Assembly (NCBI GenBank): GCA_903867225.1
Contig: CAIPQN010000002.1
Span: forward strand, 1-43,199
DNA from: an uncultured Pseudomonadota bacterium
GTDB taxonomy: Bacteria > Pseudomonadota > Gammaproteobacteria > Methylococcales > Methylomonadaceae
Direction: 5' to 3'
Length of the DNA: 43,199 nt
Below, piece after piece: positions 15,391 through 24,012 of this stretch (position 1 is its first letter; each line of letters starts with the position of its first letter). The notes under the pieces are model-generated. The model was given only the letters and a program-made list of their open reading frames with translations. It made no database searches and had not been told where the DNA came from. Position numbers and translations under genes: made by a program.

Positions 15391-16242
15391 TTATTTATCA
15401 AAACCCACAAAATCCCAAACTTGATGCGATAAGGTTGCGCCACTATTTTCTTGAACGGGCGCACCGTTTGGATAATTTAAATCATAAACACGTTTCGCAT
15501 CAGCAGCTAAATCCATCATATTTAATTGCGTGTAAGCATTTTGCAAAATCTCTAAGGCAAATGGCACTGCAATTGAACGCGGATATTTTTCCATCACGGT
15601 TTTGGCGCGATTAACGGCGGCAATATACGCATTACGTTTTATGTAATAACGCGCAATGTTAATTTCGTGCATTGCCAAATTATTTTTGATGGCTACGGTA
15701 CGTTGTTGAGCATCAGCAACATAATGACTTTTGGGATAACGACGCATCAATTCTGCAAAATTTTCTAGTGCATCATTCGCATAAACTTGGTCACGTTGTG
15801 AGGTATCGGTTGGCAAAAAACGGTCAACAAACGTAATACCACGATTGTAATTTACCAATCCTTTCAAGTAATACGCATAATCAATGTGATTATCACGCGG
15901 ATACGTTTTGATAAATCGGTCTGCGGCGGCAATAGCTGCTTCGGCATCATTATTTTTATAATACGCATACGCACTATCAAGTTGCGTTTGTGGAGCCGCA
16001 TTATCAAACGGATAACGAGTTTCTAAGGCTTCGTAGAGTTTGATTGCTTTGTCGTAATTACTCGCTTCCATCGTGCTTTTGGCTTCAGAACGAAACTTTT
16101 CAGCGTTCCAGCCAGTGTAATCTTCTTGTTCACTTGAACCGCCGCTGCCGAGCATTTCTTGCAATGACGCGCAACCTGATAAAACAGTTAAAGTGAGAAT
16201 TAAACAACAAGCGGTTAAAAATTTAATTAGAATGGTGTGCAT
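15391..16242 (-). CDS. bamD: BamD outer-membrane assembly lipoprotein
   Basis: BamD is the essential TPR lipoprotein of the BAM complex that inserts beta-barrel proteins in the outer membrane. The 283-residue precursor has a lipoprotein signal with lipobox VLSGC (Cys24). TPR-like repeats follow: YDKAIKLYEALETRYPF, DAEAAIAAADRFIKTYPRDNHIDYAYYLKGL and ENFAELMRRYPKSHYVADA, typical of BamD/ComL. The C-terminal extension after about residue 265 is short. It is transcribed away from rluD, the usual divergent gammaproteobacterial neighbour. Confidence 0.95.
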   Translation of the reverse strand: MHTILIKFLTACCLILTLTVLSGCASLQEMLGSGGSSEQEDYTGWNAEKFRSEAKSTMEASNYDKAIKLYEALETRYPFDNAAPQTQLDSAYAYYKNNDAEAAIAAADRFIKTYPRDNHIDYAYYLKGLVNYNRGITFVDRFLPTDTSQRDQVYANDALENFAELMRRYPKSHYVADAQQRTVAIKNNLAMHEINIARYYIKRNAYIAAVNRAKTVMEKYPRSIAVPFALEILQNAYTQLNMMDLAADAKRVYDLNYPNGAPVQENSGATLSHQVWDFVGFDK

Positions 16243-16352
16243 AAAGTAGTAGATTTAAAAATGAATTTTCGCCAATCAAAAGCCTGTAAATCGGCGTATT
16301 TAGTGGCGTGAGTATAACTTAACAAACAAGTGAATTAAAAAAATTAGGCGTT

Positions 16353-17309
16353 ATGACAGAATTATTAACAATAGAAGTTCCTCACGAAATGGCGGGAATG
16401 CGTTTAGATGCGGCACTTGCCGAATTATTCGATGATTATTCACGCAGTAAATTACAAACATGGATAAAAGCAGGGCGCGTAAAAGTAGACGGTGAAAATT
16501 TAACACCACGCGATAAATTAGCGGGTGGCGAATGGATTGAACTCGATGCAGAACCCGAAGTTGTTATTACTTATGAAGCCGAAAATATCCCGCTTGATAT
16601 TATTTTTGAAGACGATGACATTTTGATTTTGAACAAACCTGCGGGTTTAGTCGTGCATCCTGCGATTGGTAATTGGACGGGGACGTTATTGAATGCGTTG
16701 TTGCATCACGCGCCAACATTAGAAACATTGCCACGCGCAGGCATCGTGCATCGAATTGACAAAGATACCAGCGGTTTATTGATGGTGGCGAAAACCTTGC
16801 AAGCACACAACGATTTAACTGAACAATTACAAGAACGAACCATTCACCGCGAATATCAAGCTATTACGCATAATCGCATGATTGCGGGCGGCACGATTGA
16901 CGAACCCATTGGAAGACATCCAACTGACCGTTTGCGTTACGCGGTGAATCGTGACGGCAAAGAAGCCGTGACGCATTATCGTGTGATGACGCGCTTCAAA
17001 CGTCATACGCATATTCAAGTCAAACTCGAAACGGGACGCACACATCAAATTCGCGTTCACATGGGACACGTTCGTTTTCCGTTGTTGGGCGATCCACTTT
17101 ATAGCGGACGTTTCAAAATGCCTGCAAAATGTGGTGAAGCATTGGAAGATATTTTGCGCGGCTTTAAGCGTCAAGCTCTGCACGCAGCGAAATTGGGTTT
17201 AGTGCATCCAACAACAGGTGAATACATGGAATGGGAGCAACCATTACCTGAAGATATGGTCGTGTTATTAGCTGCGTTGGCAAAAAACGATGTTGAAGAA
17301 GCACGATAA
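16353..17309 (+). CDS. rluD: 23S rRNA pseudouridine synthase RluD
   Basis: RluD makes pseudouridines 1911, 1915 and 1917 in helix 69 of 23S rRNA. The 318-residue protein has an S4 RNA-binding domain (about 14-65) and a catalytic domain with HRIDKDTSGL (133-142; catalytic Asp136), EYQAITHN and RTHQIRVHMGHVRFPLLGDPLY. The motif set fits RluD better than RluA/RluC, supported by divergence from bamD and overlap with pgeF. It overlaps pgeF by 20 nt. Confidence 0.95.
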   Translation: MTELLTIEVPHEMAGMRLDAALAELFDDYSRSKLQTWIKAGRVKVDGENLTPRDKLAGGEWIELDAEPEVVITYEAENIPLDIIFEDDDILILNKPAGLVVHPAIGNWTGTLLNALLHHAPTLETLPRAGIVHRIDKDTSGLLMVAKTLQAHNDLTEQLQERTIHREYQAITHNRMIAGGTIDEPIGRHPTDRLRYAVNRDGKEAVTHYRVMTRFKRHTHIQVKLETGRTHQIRVHMGHVRFPLLGDPLYSGRFKMPAKCGEALEDILRGFKRQALHAAKLGLVHPTTGEYMEWEQPLPEDMVVLLAALAKNDVEEAR

Positions 17310-18024
17310 TTTTATTATTCCAAATTGGAATGCACCTGCAAATGTTCACGCGGTAATGACCACGAGAAATGGCGGCGTGAGCAAATTGCCTTACGATAGT
17401 TTCAATTTGGCGACACACGTTGACGATGATTTAGAAAATGTTTTAGAAAATCGTCGTTTACTCAAAACAGAATTGGCATTGCCAACCGAACCGTTTTGGC
17501 TGGAACAAATTCATAGCAATATCGTCGTCGAAGCGTCCAATGATTTGATTTTGCCCAAAGCCGATGCCAGTTTTTCAAATAATAAAGATGTAGTTTGTGT
17601 GGTGATGACAGCGGATTGTTTACCCGTCTTAATGTGTTCAAAAGACGGCACAAAAATCGCCGCGATTCATGCAGGTTGGCGCGGTTTAGAAAGTGGCATT
17701 ATTTCAAATACTGTCGCCGCATTAAAAACAAAAGAGTTAATTGTTTGGTTTGGTGCAGCTATTGGTGCGGAATGTTTTGAAGTTGGGGACGATGTACGAG
17801 AGGCCTTTTTGAAAAAATCAGCTGATTATTCGACCGCATTTAAAGCGCGTAAAAACGGTTGGCTGGCAGATATTTATCAATTAGCTCGAATTGAATTGGC
17901 ACATTTAGGTATTACAGAAATTTATGGTGGTGAATTTTGCACCATGACTGACACAGAACGTTTTTATTCTTATCGCCGCGAAAAACAAACAGGACGTATG
18001 GCAACGTTAATTTGGAGAACTTGA
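17290..18024 (+). CDS. pgeF: PgeF/YfiH multicopper-type peptidoglycan editing factor
   Basis: This YfiH/DUF152 protein has 244 residues. Motifs: TTRNGGVSKLPYDSFNLATHVDD, WLEQIHSN, VMTADCLPVLM, AAIHAGWRGL and the C-terminal FYSYRREKQTGRMA. The conserved Cys and two His of these blocks form the metal/active site. Family members show laccase or purine-nucleoside phosphorylase activity in vitro, and E. coli YfiH (PgeF) keeps L-Ser from replacing L-Ala in peptidoglycan. Start ATG 17290 lies within rluD; its stop overlaps the ZIP start (TGATG). Confidence 0.93.
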   Translation: MLKKHDNFIIPNWNAPANVHAVMTTRNGGVSKLPYDSFNLATHVDDDLENVLENRRLLKTELALPTEPFWLEQIHSNIVVEASNDLILPKADASFSNNKDVVCVVMTADCLPVLMCSKDGTKIAAIHAGWRGLESGIISNTVAALKTKELIVWFGAAIGAECFEVGDDVREAFLKKSADYSTAFKARKNGWLADIYQLARIELAHLGITEIYGGEFCTMTDTERFYSYRREKQTGRMATLIWRT

Positions 18025-18869
18025 TGTCGTTGTTGTTTTTAATCATTATTTTCACCGCAGTCGGTGGCGTATTAAGCGTTTTAGCGGCGGGCATTTTTTT
18101 ACTTTTATCTGAAAAAAATCAGCACAAAGTGTTACCACACGGCATTAGTTTTGCGATTGGTGCATTACTCGCGGTGGCATTTTGGGGCTTAATTCCCGAA
18201 GCCTTTGAACACGCCAAACCCGAACAAATACAACCTTTATCAGGAACAATTTTGGCGGGAATTTTAGGATTTTTCGTGTTGGAAAAACTGTTACTTTGGC
18301 GACATTGCCATTTTGGTGAATGCGAAGCGCATGGTGATGAAGAGCATCAGCATCCTGAACAATTACACGCTCACGGGCATTCGCATTCGCATTCACATTC
18401 ACATGGTTCAAAAACAGCGGGAACATTCATTATTTTGGGTGATAGTATTCATAATTTCGTTGATGGCGTATTGATTGGGGCTGCGTTTTTAACCGATGTG
18501 CAATTAGGCATTGTGACAAGTTTAGCAGTGGCAGCACATGAAATTCCGCAAGAAGTGGGAGATTTTGCGATTTTGTTGCACAGCGGTTATTCACGACAAA
18601 AAGCGTTGTTTTACAATGTACTTGCAAGTTTAACGACAGTGATTGGTGGTATGCTGGCATATTACAGTTTGGCGGATTTACACGATAGTTTGCCGTATTT
18701 TTTAGCGTTAGCGGCTTCGAGTTTTATTTACATCGCGGTTGCTGATTTAATTCCTTCGTTGCACAAAAAAACTGATATTAAAACGTCTTTACAACAAATT
18801 GCGTTGATTGCGGCTGGTGTAGCGTTAATTTGTACGATGCACAATATCGCCCACCATTACGAAATGTAG
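18024..18869 (+). CDS. ZIP-family metal transporter with His-rich loop
   Basis: This 281-residue inner-membrane protein of the ZIP family imports divalent metal, probably zinc. After two or three N-terminal spans there is a cytosolic loop rich in His (HGDEEHQHPEQLHAHGHSHS, around 108-127) that is a likely metal sensor or buffer. The transport spans carry the ZIP signatures DSIHNFVDGVLIGAAF and AVAAHEIPQEVGDFAIL, with the metal-binding His/Asn/Asp/Glu residues intact. I use ATG 18024, which overlaps the pgeF stop by one base; GGAGA lies upstream. It appears to be the last gene of the rluD-pgeF-zip run. Confidence 0.93.
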   Translation: MSLLFLIIIFTAVGGVLSVLAAGIFLLLSEKNQHKVLPHGISFAIGALLAVAFWGLIPEAFEHAKPEQIQPLSGTILAGILGFFVLEKLLLWRHCHFGECEAHGDEEHQHPEQLHAHGHSHSHSHSHGSKTAGTFIILGDSIHNFVDGVLIGAAFLTDVQLGIVTSLAVAAHEIPQEVGDFAILLHSGYSRQKALFYNVLASLTTVIGGMLAYYSLADLHDSLPYFLALAASSFIYIAVADLIPSLHKKTDIKTSLQQIALIAAGVALICTMHNIAHHYEM

Positions 18870-18876
18870 TTGGTTT

Positions 18877-18897
18877 AAAACCACCACTTCGGTTTTT
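18877..18897 (+). terminator. Weak terminator after ZIP gene
   Basis: AAAACC (18877-18882) and GGTTTT (18891-18896) form a short stem followed by T. Low GC makes it a weak candidate. Confidence 0.35.
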
Positions 18898-19043
18898 ATC
18901 CGCCGTTTATTTTCATTTGAACCACTATTGCATTCTAAAAACACTCTAATGTTCAACGTTTTAGTATAATTAAATTGTCTGGCGCGTTAATCGCCAAGAC
19001 AGAAATAACTTTTTATTTTTTGTTTTTGTGAACGAGGTTTTTT

Positions 19044-20693
19044 ATGAATGATGCAACAACAGCATCTTTGCCCGTAACAGGTTTGGCTGGATTAAAAGCC
19101 CATTGGCGCGGTGATTTACTTTCGGGTTTTTTGGTTTTTTTAATTGCTTTGCCATTGTGTTTAGGTATTTCAATGGCTTCGGGTTTTCCACCTTCTGCGG
19201 GAATTATCACTGCGATTATTGGTGGTATGGTTGTTTCACGCGGCAACGGTTCTTTCATCACCATTAACGGTCCCGCTGCGGGTTTAATCGTCGTGGTTTA
19301 TGATGCAGTTCAAAGTCTTGGCGAAGGTGATGCGATGCTTGGTTATCGTTACGCACTTGCCGCAATTGTGGTTGCCAGCGTCATTCAAATTCTTATGGGG
19401 GTATTCAAAGCAGGACGATTAAGCTCGTTTTTTCCTGCATCTGTCGTTCATGGAATGCTCGCTGCGATTGGTATTATTATCATGGCGAAACAAATCCACG
19501 TTATGTTAGGTGTTACACCTGAAAAAGGTAGCCTCATTTCTACAATTGCTCAAATCCCTGAAAGTTTTGCGAATTTGAATTTAGAAATTGCCGTTATTGG
19601 GTTTTCTGGATTGGTAATTTTAATTATCTGGTCATTGTTACAAGACAAAACGCTCAAAATGATTCCTGCACCGCTAGTTGTTGTGTTGGTAGGAATGTTT
19701 TTAGGACATTATTTTGAACTTGAACATCAGCATATTTATTTACTACAGCCTGATGGTTCCTATTTACATTCTCATGCAGATTCTGCCGAAGTAGGTCCTA
19801 AATTTTTAGTCGCAATCTCAGATAATTTCACCTCCAGTTTTTATTTTCCCAATTTTGGTAAATTTTTCACCCTTGAGTTCTGGGAAGCGGTTGTGGCGAT
19901 TGCGTTGGTTGGTAGTTTAGAAAGTTTATTGAGCGTAATGGCGGTTGATAAATTAGACCCGTATAAACGACATTCTAATTTGAACAAAGATTTAACAGCT
20001 GTTGGCGTGGGTAATTTAATCGCTGGTTCAATCGGTGGTTTGCCTATGATTGCTGAAATCGTGCGGAGTTCCGCCAACGTTAACAATGGTGCAAAAACGC
20101 AATGGGCAAATTTTTTTCACGGTATGTTTTTATTGATATTCGTGGTTTTCTTCCCTCATTTAATTCACAGTATTCCCTTAGCAGCACTGGCATCGTTATT
20201 GGTTTTTACAGGGTTTCGTCTGGCTTCACCGCGTGAATTTGCTAACGTTATGGGTATTGGTAAAGAACAATTGTTTATTTTTGTAGCGACAATTATTAGC
20301 GTCATTGCGACTGATTTATTGGTTGGCGTTGGAATTGGAATTTTAGTGAAGCTTACGATTCATTTACTTCATGGCGCGAAACTTAATAACTTATTCAAAA
20401 TTCATTTCACTCAAACTGTTCAAGCAAATGGATCAATTTTAATTCACATTCAAGGCGCGGCAATTTTCTCAAATTTCTTGGCGTTAAAAGAAGCGTTGGC
20501 AGAGATTGAGCATGGCAAAACGTTGATTTTTGAGAAAAATGAAGTCACGTTAATTGACCATACGGTGATGGAATTTTTCCATGAATTTAAACGTGAGTAC
20601 GAATTGCAAGGTGGACGCTGTAAATTTCAAGGTTTAGATAGACACGAAGCTTATTCTAGTCATCCGTTGGCAGCACGCTGGATTAAATCGTAA
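19044..20693 (+). CDS. SulP-family anion transporter with STAS domain
   Basis: This 549-residue inner-membrane carrier has about 12 to 14 spans. It belongs to the SulP family: GLKAHWRGDLLSGFLVFLIALPLCLGIS near the N-terminus, ITINGPAAGLIVVV, LVGSLESLLSVMAVDKLDPYKRHSNLNKDLTAVGVGN around 285-325, and a short STAS-like C-terminal domain (about 455-549). SulP members carry sulfate, bicarbonate or other anions. The VDKLDPYKR..N.DL subtype is often annotated as a bicarbonate or mixed anion transporter, but no carbonic anhydrase gene is next to it, so the substrate is open. GAGG lies upstream of ATG; TATAAT at 18965-18970 is a possible -10 box. Confidence 0.92.
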   Translation: MNDATTASLPVTGLAGLKAHWRGDLLSGFLVFLIALPLCLGISMASGFPPSAGIITAIIGGMVVSRGNGSFITINGPAAGLIVVVYDAVQSLGEGDAMLGYRYALAAIVVASVIQILMGVFKAGRLSSFFPASVVHGMLAAIGIIIMAKQIHVMLGVTPEKGSLISTIAQIPESFANLNLEIAVIGFSGLVILIIWSLLQDKTLKMIPAPLVVVLVGMFLGHYFELEHQHIYLLQPDGSYLHSHADSAEVGPKFLVAISDNFTSSFYFPNFGKFFTLEFWEAVVAIALVGSLESLLSVMAVDKLDPYKRHSNLNKDLTAVGVGNLIAGSIGGLPMIAEIVRSSANVNNGAKTQWANFFHGMFLLIFVVFFPHLIHSIPLAALASLLVFTGFRLASPREFANVMGIGKEQLFIFVATIISVIATDLLVGVGIGILVKLTIHLLHGAKLNNLFKIHFTQTVQANGSILIHIQGAAIFSNFLALKEALAEIEHGKTLIFEKNEVTLIDHTVMEFFHEFKREYELQGGRCKFQGLDRHEAYSSHPLAARWIKS

Positions 20694-20742
20694 TTTCATT
20701 TATTTTGGGCTTGCAAGCTAGATTTTAGTTTTATCACTGCAA

Positions 20743-20780
20743 TAAAAAAAGGGCTTCAAAATAATTTGAAGCCCTTTTTT
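20743..20780. terminator. Bidirectional terminator between sulP and cytochrome genes
   Basis: GGGCTTCAAA (20751-20760), loop ATAA, TTTGAAGCCC (20765-20774), with an A-run before and a T-run after, so it works on both strands for these convergent genes. Confidence 0.95.
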
Positions 20781-20785
20781 AAAAA

Positions 20786-21091
20786 TTATTTTCCGCTTTT
20801 CAGAATGCTAACCAACCAGCCGATTTCATCTTTATTCATCGAGGCTTTCCACGATGACATCATCGTGCCTTTTCGACCGTTGTAAATCGTATCAATGAGC
20901 ATTTCATCCGATTTATTGCTGAGTGTTTCAGGCTTTAGTGCGGGTCCAATTGCACCTTTTAAATTTTCCCCGTGACATGCACTGCACATATTTTTCAACA
21001 TCGTGCGAATTTCAGTTTGTTTTTCTGCCGACGGTTCAGCAGCAAAACAACTGCTACTGGCAACCAGTAAAATAATCGCTAATTTTTTCAT
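20786..21091 (-). CDS. Small periplasmic c-type cytochrome
   Basis: The 101-residue precursor has a signal peptide (about 1-18), one heme-binding motif CSACH (36-40) and a Met ligand in GTMMSSW (77/78), as in class I cytochromes c. It starts at the base where the upstream d1-type cytochrome ends (stop TAA and ATG share one base), so the two are almost certainly cotranscribed and translationally coupled. It is therefore the likely electron donor or acceptor of the larger protein. Expression needs the cytochrome c maturation system, not in the window. Confidence 0.92.
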   Translation of the reverse strand: MKKLAIILLVASSSCFAAEPSAEKQTEIRTMLKNMCSACHGENLKGAIGPALKPETLSNKSDEMLIDTIYNGRKGTMMSSWKASMNKDEIGWLVSILKSGK

Positions 21092-22653
21092 TATTTTGTG
21101 CCTTTCATTTCGTCTGGTGCTAAACCCCGAGTCATATATTTAACGCGACCGCGCGAGAAAATCCCTGCTGGACTTTCCATTGGCAATGTCGTGACTTTAT
21201 CCAACGTTTTGGAATCATAAACGACAACTTCATTGCCGTCATAACCTGCGCTAACGTATAAAAATTTTCCGTCCGCACTGTATTCAGGGAAATAAGCGTG
21301 ACCGCCAACATCTAAGGTTTTCACGACTTCCAATTTTTGTTTATCGATAAGTTGAATGGTGCGAGCGCGAGTGTCTTTTGAAATAATATCGACTGCCACA
21401 TAAGGCGCATTTGCATGAGCAGCGGGGGATTCGGTGCCGCCAGAAACAGGAATTTGTTTCACTAATTCCATTTTGTCTAAATCCCAAACGCTAACAACCA
21501 TTTTGTCGCAATCGCCGAAATTCGTACCAAATCCTAATGTACGTCCATCAACTTTTACTGCGCTACCCCCACCAACGTGTGGCACACAACCAGCGGGTAA
21601 TTTTTTGATAATTTTACGCTCTTTCAAATCAATCGCCGCAACGATACTGTCATCGTAAGATGCAACCATCAATTTTTGTCCACCGTGCGTTAAAAACGCA
21701 TCATGTAAATGACGACCGACGTTGGTGATTTTTGTCACAGGGAAATCGTCTTTTAAATCGACAATCCAAACCTGCCCCGCATTTTCTAACGCAATCGCAA
21801 ATACGTCTGCAAACGGCGTTCCGATAATCATGCCTGAATCGGAACTCACTTGTTTACCGTCTGGATCGATGCCTTCAAGTTCAAATGTTTTCAACGGTTC
21901 AAGCGTATCAGCATTCAAAATTACCGCGTTATGTGGCACAAATGAACCTGCCATAATGTATTTGCCATCGCGCGAAACGCCAATACCAGGACCATTCATG
22001 CCTGTTTTGATGCTGCGGACAATTTGCATTGAATACAAATCGACTTTGAAAATTTCAGCGGTATCGGTTTTCACATACGCCCAACGCGGATTTGTTGGAT
22101 TGAACTCAATAATATGCGCCGCCGTTCCTGTGTGAACTTCACCGATTTTTTGATGAGTTGTACTGTTGATAAATACGGCTTTCGATTCGTTACCGCGTCC
22201 AAATTTTCCGCGTGCCGCCACGCCGATAATGTTGTCCATGCTGTCGATGGTGTAAGTCGGTTTGTTTGGCAACGTGCTTTCGTCTTTAATGTGAACGTGC
22301 AACGATTTTTTCATATCGTCAATCGTCCAAGCGGGATTCGGTTGTTTAGGCGTGGTTTGTAAATGTTTGACTAAACCGCGAATGTCGTCATCGCTTAATC
22401 TTCCATAAAACGGAGGCATCAACGTATCAAAACTGCCTGTCATAATTAAACTGCGTAATGCGGTTGGACTACGTCCTTTCAATGATTCCGAATTCAAAGC
22501 AGGCGCAATATAGCCACCTTGATCTGAACCGTGACAACCCGCACAATTTTCTTGAAAAAGTTGATTCATTTTTTTTGAATCATCTGCCGCATTTGCGCTA
22601 AATGCTAAAACACTTAAAACCGCTGTAGATAAGATTTTTTTTGTTATTTTCAT
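21091..22653 (-). CDS. Cytochrome c / heme d1-type propeller protein (NirS/NirN family)
   Basis: This 520-residue periplasmic protein has a signal peptide (about 1-22), a cytochrome c domain with CAGCH (37-41) and a Met ligand in TLMPPFYGRLSDDDI, then an eight-blade-type propeller (about 125-515) of the cytochrome cd1 family. His residues where family members bind heme d1 are present: GRHLHDAFLTHGG, CVPHVGGGSAV and SPAAHANAPYVAVD. The form GGHAYFPEYSADGKFLYVSAGYDGNEVVVYD recalls NirN (dihydro-heme d1 dehydrogenase) and related NirS-like proteins of unknown role more than true nitrite reductase, but I cannot separate them by eye. No heme d1 synthesis genes (nirE, nirJ, nirF, nirD) are nearby. 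It is coupled to the small cytochrome c. Confidence 0.85.
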   Translation of the reverse strand: MKITKKILSTAVLSVLAFSANAADDSKKMNQLFQENCAGCHGSDQGGYIAPALNSESLKGRSPTALRSLIMTGSFDTLMPPFYGRLSDDDIRGLVKHLQTTPKQPNPAWTIDDMKKSLHVHIKDESTLPNKPTYTIDSMDNIIGVAARGKFGRGNESKAVFINSTTHQKIGEVHTGTAAHIIEFNPTNPRWAYVKTDTAEIFKVDLYSMQIVRSIKTGMNGPGIGVSRDGKYIMAGSFVPHNAVILNADTLEPLKTFELEGIDPDGKQVSSDSGMIIGTPFADVFAIALENAGQVWIVDLKDDFPVTKITNVGRHLHDAFLTHGGQKLMVASYDDSIVAAIDLKERKIIKKLPAGCVPHVGGGSAVKVDGRTLGFGTNFGDCDKMVVSVWDLDKMELVKQIPVSGGTESPAAHANAPYVAVDIISKDTRARTIQLIDKQKLEVVKTLDVGGHAYFPEYSADGKFLYVSAGYDGNEVVVYDSKTLDKVTTLPMESPAGIFSRGRVKYMTRGLAPDEMKGTK

Positions 22654-22699
22654 TGTTAACCTTCCTGTTTAAATTGAAACGATAGTATAACGGTCGCGA

Positions 22700-22936
22700 T
22701 TATAAAACTGAAAATGTCAGCGCAAACACAAATGCCACGATTAAAAATAACGTGAAAATGCCTTTTGTACTCAAGCCGCGCCATAGTGCAAAAAGTTCGG
22801 CTTTCATCGCTTGTTTTCGATGGTCTGATTTCCAAATACGCTTGAGTTTTCCACGCCAACTTTTCAATTCAATTTGTGCATTTTCTTCCGCTAAAATTTG
22901 TTCAATTTGTGCGTTTAAAGATTGTTTTTCAGTCAT
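22700..22936 (-). CDS. Small tail-anchored membrane protein after lptG
   Basis: The 78-residue protein has a helical N-terminal region (KQSLNAQIEQILAEENAQIEL), a basic Trp-containing stretch (SWRGKLKRIWKSDHRKQAMKAEL) and one C-terminal membrane span (about 57-77, GIFTLFLIVAFVFALTFSVL). I chose the ATG at 22936 because GGAG lies 6 nt upstream; an ATG four codons earlier overlaps the lptG stop. Not recognised. Position directly after lptF-lptG suggests cotranscription, not function. Confidence 0.6.
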   Translation of the reverse strand: MTEKQSLNAQIEQILAEENAQIELKSWRGKLKRIWKSDHRKQAMKAELFALWRGLSTKGIFTLFLIVAFVFALTFSVL

Positions 22937-22947
22937 AAAATTCTCCA

Positions 22948-24012
22948 TTAAATTGCGCGTCGTAACGCATAAAAACTCAAACCACTCACCAGCAAACTTG
23001 GAAAAATAGCCATTAACAACGGACTGAAATCGTAAATCAAACCAACATGACCAAAGATTTTATCAAGAATGTTAAAACTCATTCCAATGACAATTCCAAT
23101 CATCATGCGACTACCGACATTCACGCCACGTTTCACGCCAATAACAAACGGCGTAGCAACCAGCAACATTACAAATGTCACCAACGGATTCACCACGCGC
23201 CCCCAAAATGCTAATTCAAACGTTTGTGATTTTTGTTGATTATTTTTCAAAAAACCAATGTATTGCGCCAAATCAATCAACGATAAATTATCAGGATTCA
23301 CCACTGCAATTTTCACTAAATCAGGCGCAATAGTTGTTTGCCAAATTTGTTCCGTTTTAGTATTCGCTTGCATTTTCTCGATTGAAATTTGTGATTGTGC
23401 TAAATTTTCTAAACGCCATTGTTCATTTTGTAAATAGGTCGCTTTGTCGGCGTGCGTGACGCTTTGTAAGTGCGCTTGATTATCTAATTCATAAATACTG
23501 ATGTCAGAAAGTTCACCATTAGTTTCGAGTTTTCGGACGTTGATAAATTTCTCGCCTTCACGCAACCACAAACCATATTTTGCATTAGAAACGAGTCGTT
23601 GATTTTGTGCTGTAGCTTTTAATAATTGCGCTTTAGCTTCGGTTGTTGGCGCAATCAATTCACCAACACAAACAGAAAATGTCGCTAAAATCGCACCAGC
23701 GACTAATACTGATTTAATAATGTCAAAAACAGAAACGCCAGCGGCTCGCATTGCAATCAATTCGCGGTTATTTCCCATTGCACCCAATACAAATAAACTT
23801 CCCAATAACGCTGCCGCTGGGACTAATTCATAACAAACTCGTGGCGATGTTAGCGCGAGATAAGTGAAAATTGCTGTTAAATCGTATGCGCCTTTGAGGT
23901 CTTTTAATTCGTCAGCCAGCGTGAATAGATTGAACAACGTCAACAATAAAATCAAAGCGATAAATGAACCTTTTAGAATTTCTTTAACGATATAGTTTGT
24001 TAAAACATTCAT
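22948..24012 (-). CDS. lptG: LPS export permease LptG
   Basis: LptG is one of the two permease subunits of the LptB2FG ABC transporter, which extracts LPS from the inner membrane. The protein (about 354 residues) has the LptF/G fold: three N-terminal spans (MNVLTNYIVKEILKGSFIALILLL; PAAALLGSLFVLGAMGNNRELIAMRAAGVS), a periplasmic jellyroll (about 130-260) and three C-terminal spans. RELIAMRAAGVS is the conserved coupling-helix stretch that contacts LptB. I chose ATG 24012, which overlaps the lptF stop in ATGA. The ATPase LptB is not in the window. Confidence 0.95.
   Translation of the reverse strand: MNVLTNYIVKEILKGSFIALILLLTLFNLFTLADELKDLKGAYDLTAIFTYLALTSPRVCYELVPAAALLGSLFVLGAMGNNRELIAMRAAGVSVFDIIKSVLVAGAILATFSVCVGELIAPTTEAKAQLLKATAQNQRLVSNAKYGLWLREGEKFINVRKLETNGELSDISIYELDNQAHLQSVTHADKATYLQNEQWRLENLAQSQISIEKMQANTKTEQIWQTTIAPDLVKIAVVNPDNLSLIDLAQYIGFLKNNQQKSQTFELAFWGRVVNPLVTFVMLLVATPFVIGVKRGVNVGSRMMIGIVIGMSFNILDKIFGHVGLIYDFSPLLMAIFPSLLVSGLSFYALRRAI

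Noticed and set aside
21434-22362. Plus-strand ORFs up to 137 codons across the d1-type cytochrome
   Set aside because: Antisense shadows of a strongly conserved coding frame.
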